DNA of 64,000 nucleotides from Poriferisulfidus sp963668445. GTDB taxonomy: Bacteria; Pseudomonadota; Gammaproteobacteria; Poriferisulfidales; Poriferisulfidaceae. The position numbers and the translations under genes were made by a program. Positions 59,422-64,000 of the stretch are shown in pieces. The notes beneath the pieces are model-generated. The model worked only from the letters and a program-made list of their open reading frames with translations, had not been told where the DNA came from and did not search any database. Numbering within the stretch: position 1 is the first letter of the stretch; each line of letters opens with the position of its first letter. The stretch covers positions 1,054,001 to 1,118,000 of the forward strand of contig OY764335.1 in the NCBI GenBank assembly GCA_963668445.1, in the 5' to 3' direction.

Positions 59422-61491
59422 ATGACCGCCTCGCCCCGCCTGCAGCATGCGCTGGCTTGGGCCGCCGCAGTCATCGGACCGCTGGCGCTGTATGCGCTCA
59501 CCCTGCCCCACGGCCCAATGCTGGAGGACGACGGCCTGTTCCTGATGGTCGGCGCCCATCTCGGCATCGCGCATCCGCCCGGCTATCCGCTCTATACCTG
59601 GATCTGCCACGCCTTCATGCATCTGCCGTTCGGAACGCCGGCGTTTCTCGGACACCTGTCCAGCGCGGTGCTCGGCGCACTCGCCTGCGGCTTCGTCTAC
59701 TGGGCCGCCCGGCTCTTGGGCGCCTCGATCCTCGCCGCCTTGTTTGCCGCCTGGCTGTTCGGCGCTTCGGAGCATTTCTGGTCGCAAGCGATCATCGCCG
59801 AGGTCTATACGCTCAATGCACTGCTGTTCTTCGCCACCTACGCGCTAATCCTGTACGGCGTAAGGCACCCCGAGCATGTGTGGCCCTGGCAACTCGCAGC
59901 GGCGGCGTACGGATTGAGCTTGGCCAATCACTGGCCCCTCATGGGACTCGCCACTGCCGGGCTCATCGTCGCCGCGCTACCCGCCCGACGCACTTTGCTA
60001 CGCCGGCTGCCGGGCTTGGCCGGCATCGCCCTGCCCTGCGCCGCGCTGCCGTACGCTTGGCTGGTCTGGCGCTCCCAGCAAGAACCCTTCATCAGCTTCT
60101 ACGGCGCCATCGACAGTTGGGAGTGGTTCTGGTTCTACCTGAGCCGGCAAGGCTACGCCCCTGTGGACATCAGCCCCAGCGCAGGCTGGCTCGACCGGCT
60201 CGCCTACCTGCAATGGCTCGGCCATGAAGTCGTGTGGCAACTGACGCTGGCCGGCTTCTTTCTGGCCGTGCTCGGCGTATTGGCACTGATCCGCCACCGG
60301 CAACTGTCCGCCGCCGCCTCGAGTCTGCTGGCCTTTGCCGGCAGCAGCCTCCTGCTGGTCTCGCTGCTCCAGTTCGATTACGATTTCCATCGGATCGCCA
60401 CATTCCGCCCATACCCTCTGATCTGCTACGGATTGCTGGCCCTGTGGATCGCGGTCGGCCTGCAGTTCTTCGTCGACGAACTGGTTCATCGGCTGCCTGC
60501 CATGCGCCTTCCCGCGCCATGGCTGCAACGCGGCACCATCGGCTTGGCCGGCACGCTGATGGTCGGCAGCGCCGTGCCTGCCCACTGGGTTGCCAATGCC
60601 CATGCGGACAATGACTTCGCCGAGCAGTTCGCCGCCGCAACGATGGACCGCCTGCCGCCCGACTCAATACTCTTCGCATCGTCCGATGCCGAAGCGTTCA
60701 CGCTCGGCTACTACGCCTTCGTCGAAGGCCGGCGCCCGGATGTGCTGCTGCTGAACCTCAAAGGCTACGTCTACGGCAATCGCCTGTACCATGCGTTTCT
60801 GCCTCCGGCCAGCAAGCGGGCTGTTTTGGAGCAGTTGATCAATCAGACCGAACGTCCGATCTTCTTTCTGCTGGATGCGGACCACAACATGCTCCCGCGC
60901 AAGCGCAAAGGCCAACTGTCCGGGTTCCACATCCGACCACTCGGTTACGACGAGGCCGGCCGCCTCGAAGTGGTGCGCGATCCCGAAAGCGAGCAATACT
61001 TCCTGCGCCTGATGAACACGCAGTACGAGGACCTCATGCAGCGCGTCATCCGCAATGTCCTGCTGCGGCAGTACTGCCACTATCTGGGGATGGTCGCCAT
61101 TGATGAGCATCTGCCGGCAGCGACGCGGGAGTCCATGCAGCCCCTGTTCGACGCAGTGGGCCGGAACTACAACTGCATCCTCGGCATCGTGACCACGCTG
61201 CTCCGGCACGGCAATCCGCAGTACTGGGGCTCGGTCGAAGCATGGCTGGCGCAAGCGGCCGACCGGCCCCATGAAGTCATGTTCAAACGCGATCTGGCCC
61301 ATCTGCACTTCCTGCGCGGGCTTGTCGCCGAACTGAAAGGCCGCGAAAAATCCGCCATGCTGGCCTACCGGAAGTCGGTCTCCATCAACCCCCGTCCCGA
61401 CAACGAAGCGGCCCAAGCCATCATCCGGCTGCGACGCGCCCGCCCCTCGCACGAACGCCCTGCCGCCCCGCAGCCCCTCCAGATGCCCTGA
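59422..61491 (+). CDS. DUF2723 membrane protein (GT-C-like), copy 1
   Basis: The 689-residue protein has about ten membrane segments in the first half and a soluble C-terminal half. The N-terminal TLPHGPMLEDDGLFLMVG and AHPPGYPLYTWICHAF are the DUF2723/protein O-mannosyltransferase-like hallmarks, with the acidic pair in EDDG near the expected catalytic loop. The C-terminal part ends in a TPR-like repeat (AYRKSVSINPRPDNEAAQAII). It is closely related to the next gene, with long identical blocks. The substrate is unknown; O-glycosylation of exported proteins is a reasonable guess. Confidence 0.88.
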   Translation: MTASPRLQHALAWAAAVIGPLALYALTLPHGPMLEDDGLFLMVGAHLGIAHPPGYPLYTWICHAFMHLPFGTPAFLGHLSSAVLGALACGFVYWAARLLGASILAALFAAWLFGASEHFWSQAIIAEVYTLNALLFFATYALILYGVRHPEHVWPWQLAAAAYGLSLANHWPLMGLATAGLIVAALPARRTLLRRLPGLAGIALPCAALPYAWLVWRSQQEPFISFYGAIDSWEWFWFYLSRQGYAPVDISPSAGWLDRLAYLQWLGHEVVWQLTLAGFFLAVLGVLALIRHRQLSAAASSLLAFAGSSLLLVSLLQFDYDFHRIATFRPYPLICYGLLALWIAVGLQFFVDELVHRLPAMRLPAPWLQRGTIGLAGTLMVGSAVPAHWVANAHADNDFAEQFAAATMDRLPPDSILFASSDAEAFTLGYYAFVEGRRPDVLLLNLKGYVYGNRLYHAFLPPASKRAVLEQLINQTERPIFFLLDADHNMLPRKRKGQLSGFHIRPLGYDEAGRLEVVRDPESEQYFLRLMNTQYEDLMQRVIRNVLLRQYCHYLGMVAIDEHLPAATRESMQPLFDAVGRNYNCILGIVTTLLRHGNPQYWGSVEAWLAQAADRPHEVMFKRDLAHLHFLRGLVAELKGREKSAMLAYRKSVSINPRPDNEAAQAIIRLRRARPSHERPAAPQPLQMP

Positions 61492-61532
61492 CGCCATGCC
61501 CAACGCTTTGACCTGCCGCCTTGAAGACTGCT

Positions 61533-63593
61533 GTGCCTAACGCCCGCCCGCCTGCTCTTTGCCTGAGCCATGCGCTTGCTTGGGCCGCCGCCATTGCCGG
61601 GCCGCTCGTCCTGTACCTGCTCACGCTGCCGCATACCGTCGTGCTGGAGGATGACGGCCTGTTCCTGATGGTCGGCGCCCACCTCGGCATCGCCCATCCG
61701 CCCGGCTATCCGCTCTACACCTGGATCTGCCACGCCTTCATGCAATTGCCGTTCGGCTCGCCTGCCTTCCTCGGCCACCTGTCCAGCGCCGTGCTCGGCG
61801 CCCTCGCCTGCGGCTTCGTCTATTGGGGGGCGCGCCTGCTCGGCGCTTCGGCATTGCCCGCCCTGTTCGCAGCTTGGCTGTTCGGAGCCTCGGAGCATTT
61901 TTGGTCGCAGGCGATCATCGCCGAGGTCTACACGCTCAACGCATTGCTGTTCTTCGCCGCCTACGCGCTGCTCCTGCATGGCGCCCGCGATCCGAACCGT
62001 GCCTGGCCGTGGCTGTGCGCCGCAGCGGCCTACGGCCTGAGCCTAGCCAACCACTGGCCGCTCATGGGCCTGGCGACGCCCGGCCTGATGCTGGCTGCGC
62101 TGCCGGCTTGGCGGATCGCCATGCGCCGCCTGCCCGGCATGTTCGGCGTCGCCCTGCCCTGCGCCGCCTTGCCCTACGCCTGGATGGTCTGGCGCTCCCA
62201 GCAGAACCCCCTCATCAGCTTCTACGGCCCCATCGAAAACTGGGACCGCTTCTGGTTCTATCTGAGCCGGCAAGGCTATGCAGGCATCGATGCCAGCCCC
62301 AGCGCCGGCTGGGCGGACCGCCTGGACTTCCTCCAATGGCTCGGCCACGAAATGGTCTGGCAGTTGACGCTGCCCGGGTTTCTGCTGGCCCTGCTGGGGC
62401 TGCTGACTCTGTGCCGCCGCCGGCAGCTCGCGGCCGCCGGGTCGGGCCTGCTGGTCTTCGCCGGCAACAGCCTCGTGCTGATCCTGCTGCTCAATTTCGA
62501 CTTCGAATTCTTCCGCGTCGCCATCTTCCGACCCTATCCGCTCGTCTGCTTCGGCCTGCTCGCCCTGTGGCTGGCGGTCGGCTTCCAATGCCTGACTGAT
62601 GCGCTGCCCCGGCGTGCCTCGAAGCTGCGCCTCCCCGAACCTTGGCTCAAGCTTGGCACCGCCGGCCTGGCCGGATGCCTGATGGTGGGCAGCTCCGTTC
62701 ACGCGCATTGGGCCTTGAACGACCGCTCCGGAAGCGATTTCACGGAGCACTTCGCCGCCATGGCACTCGACCGCCTGCCGCCGAACGCCGCCCTGTTCAC
62801 CACCGACGACGCAGAAGCTTTCCCCCTAGGCTATTACCATTTCGTCGAACAGCGCCGCCCGGACATCCTCAAACTGGATCTGCTCGGCCACATCTACAGC
62901 AACCGCCTGTACGATTCGTTCATCGCCGTGGAACGCCAGCAGAAAATCCTGAAGCAGTTCATAGCCCGCTCGGAACGGCCGGTCTTCTCCTCCCTGAACT
63001 ACAACAAGCACGTCTTCCCGAAGGAACGGCACGGCCGGATTTCCGGATTCCTCATGCGACTGGACCCCGGCGATGGCGGAGACAGATTCGTCCGCAACCC
63101 GGATGCGGAACAGTACTTCATCCATCTCATGAACGCCCGCTATGTAGATCGATGGGAACGCTTCTGGCAAAGTTCGCTAATCCACCAGTACTGCCGCTAT
63201 CTGGGCTACGTCAAAATCCTCAACGATCCGGACATGCTGGAACCCATGCAACCCTTGTACGATCAGATAGGCCGAAGCTACTCCTGCATGACCGGCATCG
63301 CTTCGGTGCTGCTGGAATTCGGCGGGCCCGCCGACCGGGCGCCGGTCGAAGCATGGCTGAAAGCGGCTGAACCCCTGCGGCATGAAGCCCTCACCAAAGC
63401 CAGTCTGGCCAACCTCTACTATCTGAAAGGCCATCTTGCCGAGACGCACGGCCGCAGGAGCGCAGCCATGCGGCTGTACCGCAAATCCCTAGCCGTCCGC
63501 CCGCACCCCGACAACAAGGCCGGACCTGCCATCATACGGCTGCGGCGCACCAAGCAGCACATGCCGCCAGGTTCAAATCCGCTGTTGCCGTAA
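61533..63593 (+). CDS. DUF2723 membrane protein (GT-C-like), copy 2
   Basis: A 686-residue paralogue of the preceding protein, with the same EDDGLFLMVGAHLGIAHPPG motif, membrane pattern and C-terminal TPR-like end. Identity is highest in the first 180 residues and declines in the C-terminal soluble part. The start is not an ATG: GTG 61533 or TTG 61521 are the candidates near the conserved N-terminus. The gap between the two genes is about 40 bp, indicating tandem duplication and cotranscription. Confidence 0.85.
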   Translation: MPNARPPALCLSHALAWAAAIAGPLVLYLLTLPHTVVLEDDGLFLMVGAHLGIAHPPGYPLYTWICHAFMQLPFGSPAFLGHLSSAVLGALACGFVYWGARLLGASALPALFAAWLFGASEHFWSQAIIAEVYTLNALLFFAAYALLLHGARDPNRAWPWLCAAAAYGLSLANHWPLMGLATPGLMLAALPAWRIAMRRLPGMFGVALPCAALPYAWMVWRSQQNPLISFYGPIENWDRFWFYLSRQGYAGIDASPSAGWADRLDFLQWLGHEMVWQLTLPGFLLALLGLLTLCRRRQLAAAGSGLLVFAGNSLVLILLLNFDFEFFRVAIFRPYPLVCFGLLALWLAVGFQCLTDALPRRASKLRLPEPWLKLGTAGLAGCLMVGSSVHAHWALNDRSGSDFTEHFAAMALDRLPPNAALFTTDDAEAFPLGYYHFVEQRRPDILKLDLLGHIYSNRLYDSFIAVERQQKILKQFIARSERPVFSSLNYNKHVFPKERHGRISGFLMRLDPGDGGDRFVRNPDAEQYFIHLMNARYVDRWERFWQSSLIHQYCRYLGYVKILNDPDMLEPMQPLYDQIGRSYSCMTGIASVLLEFGGPADRAPVEAWLKAAEPLRHEALTKASLANLYYLKGHLAETHGRRSAAMRLYRKSLAVRPHPDNKAGPAIIRLRRTKQHMPPGSNPLLP

Positions 63594-63604
63594 CTGCCTC
63601 CGGT

Positions 63605-64000
63605 CTACCGATAACGCTCCAGCACTGCCTGCATGGCGGCAGCCTTATCCAAGCACTCCTGATATTCGGCCTCCAACTGCGAATCGTAGGTCAAACCGCC
63701 GCCGGCGTAATAGCAGGTGGCGCCGTCGGCCTGCACCATCGTGCGGATCGCAATGCTGCTGTCCATGCTGCCGTCGAATCCCACATACGCCAGACTGCCG
63801 CAATAGATGCCTCGCGGATCCGGCTCGAGCTCCTCGATGATCCCCATCGCCCGCCGTTTCGGCGCTCCCGTAATGGAGCCGCCGGGAAAGCATCCTTCCA
63901 GCAAGTCCAGAGCGGTGCGGCCTTCGCGCAGTTCGCCCGTCACCGTGCTGACCAGGTGGTGCACGGTCGCATAGCTTTCGACCTTGAACAGTTCCGGCAC
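63605..64000 (-). CDS. pabB: Aminodeoxychorismate synthase component I, C-terminal part
   Basis: The frame runs off the right edge, so only the last 131 codons are seen. This is the chorismate-binding domain: TGELREGRTALDLLEGCF, GGSITGAPKRRAMGIIEELE, YAGGGLTYDS and a final helix. The signature PGGSITGAPK is shared by PabB, TrpE and isochorismate synthases. PabB is preferred over TrpE from the RGIYCGSLAYVGFDGSMD segment. It converges on the DUF2723 gene with about 10 bp between stops. Confidence 0.88.
   Translation of the reverse strand: MPELFKVESYATVHHLVSTVTGELREGRTALDLLEGCFPGGSITGAPKRRAMGIIEELEPDPRGIYCGSLAYVGFDGSMDSSIAIRTMVQADGATCYYAGGGLTYDSQLEAEYQECLDKAAAMQAVLERYR

Overview
The window is GC-rich, densely packed bacterial DNA. 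Gene content and order point to a gammaproteobacterium that oxidises reduced sulfur. The evidence is the classic order glyA-nrdR-ribD-ribE-ribBA-ribH-nusB-thiL-pgpA, csiV directly after mfd, an Lpp-type lipoprotein with an L,D-transpeptidase, a flavocytochrome c sulfide dehydrogenase pair (fccA, fccB), and a complete System I cytochrome c maturation operon. This lineage call is inference; no rRNA or tRNA gene was recognised.

Layout. 1-10.5 kb: the end of a bufferin-type bufC gene, tyrS, an M23 murein endopeptidase, anmK, erpA, a small alanine-zipper lipoprotein convergent with an L,D-transpeptidase, a class V aminotransferase, a membrane/secreted pair and an esterase-like hydrolase. 10-18.8 kb: mug, a PA0069-type radical SAM gene, then the pgpA-thiL-nusB-ribH-ribBA-ribE-ribD-nrdR-glyA cluster, all on the minus strand with stop/start overlaps. 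19-26.4 kb: a CbiX-like gene, kdsB, a Trm112-like gene, an in-frame MsbA-LpxK fusion, a DUF2062 gene, a uracil-DNA glycosylase-like gene, and lolD-lolC. 26.4-35.8 kb: ccmABCDEFGHI runs into lolCD on the minus strand. Facing away from ccmA are a four-haem NapC/NirT-type cytochrome gene and fccA-fccB, so the haem-attachment machinery sits beside proteins that need it. 35.9-43.2 kb: mfd, a DUF1640-like gene, csiV, mscS-nagZ and a rhodanese.

From about 43.2 to 55.1 kb the character changes: longer intergenic gaps, patchy lower GC, repeats and broken genes. This accessory zone holds paired 22-bp-spaced repeats; a two-gene unit (a GRDP-like protein with a Cys-Trp-His tail plus a 2-oxoglutarate dioxygenase); a large inverted duplication of a porin gene in which one copy lacks its start codon, ribosome site and promoter; a protein of two repeated domains; a coiled-coil protein with seven 33-bp repeats; a lipase fragment; a second UDG-like gene; hspQ; an orphan Phd-type antitoxin; a frameshifted Schlafen/AlbA-type gene; and four dispersed copies of a 19-bp repeat. 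From 55.1 kb the ordinary genome resumes with nhaA, an AI-2E-family permease, a GT2-GtrA glycosyltransferase, a cupin plus cyclophilin-like pair, two tandem DUF2723 membrane proteins and the end of pabB.

The strongest candidates for something undescribed are the porin inverted repeat, which looks like an expressed gene plus a silent cassette with divergent surface-loop segments, and the GRDP/2OG-dioxygenase pair with its C-W-H-x-C tail. The MsbA-LpxK fusion is the most unusual of the core genes.
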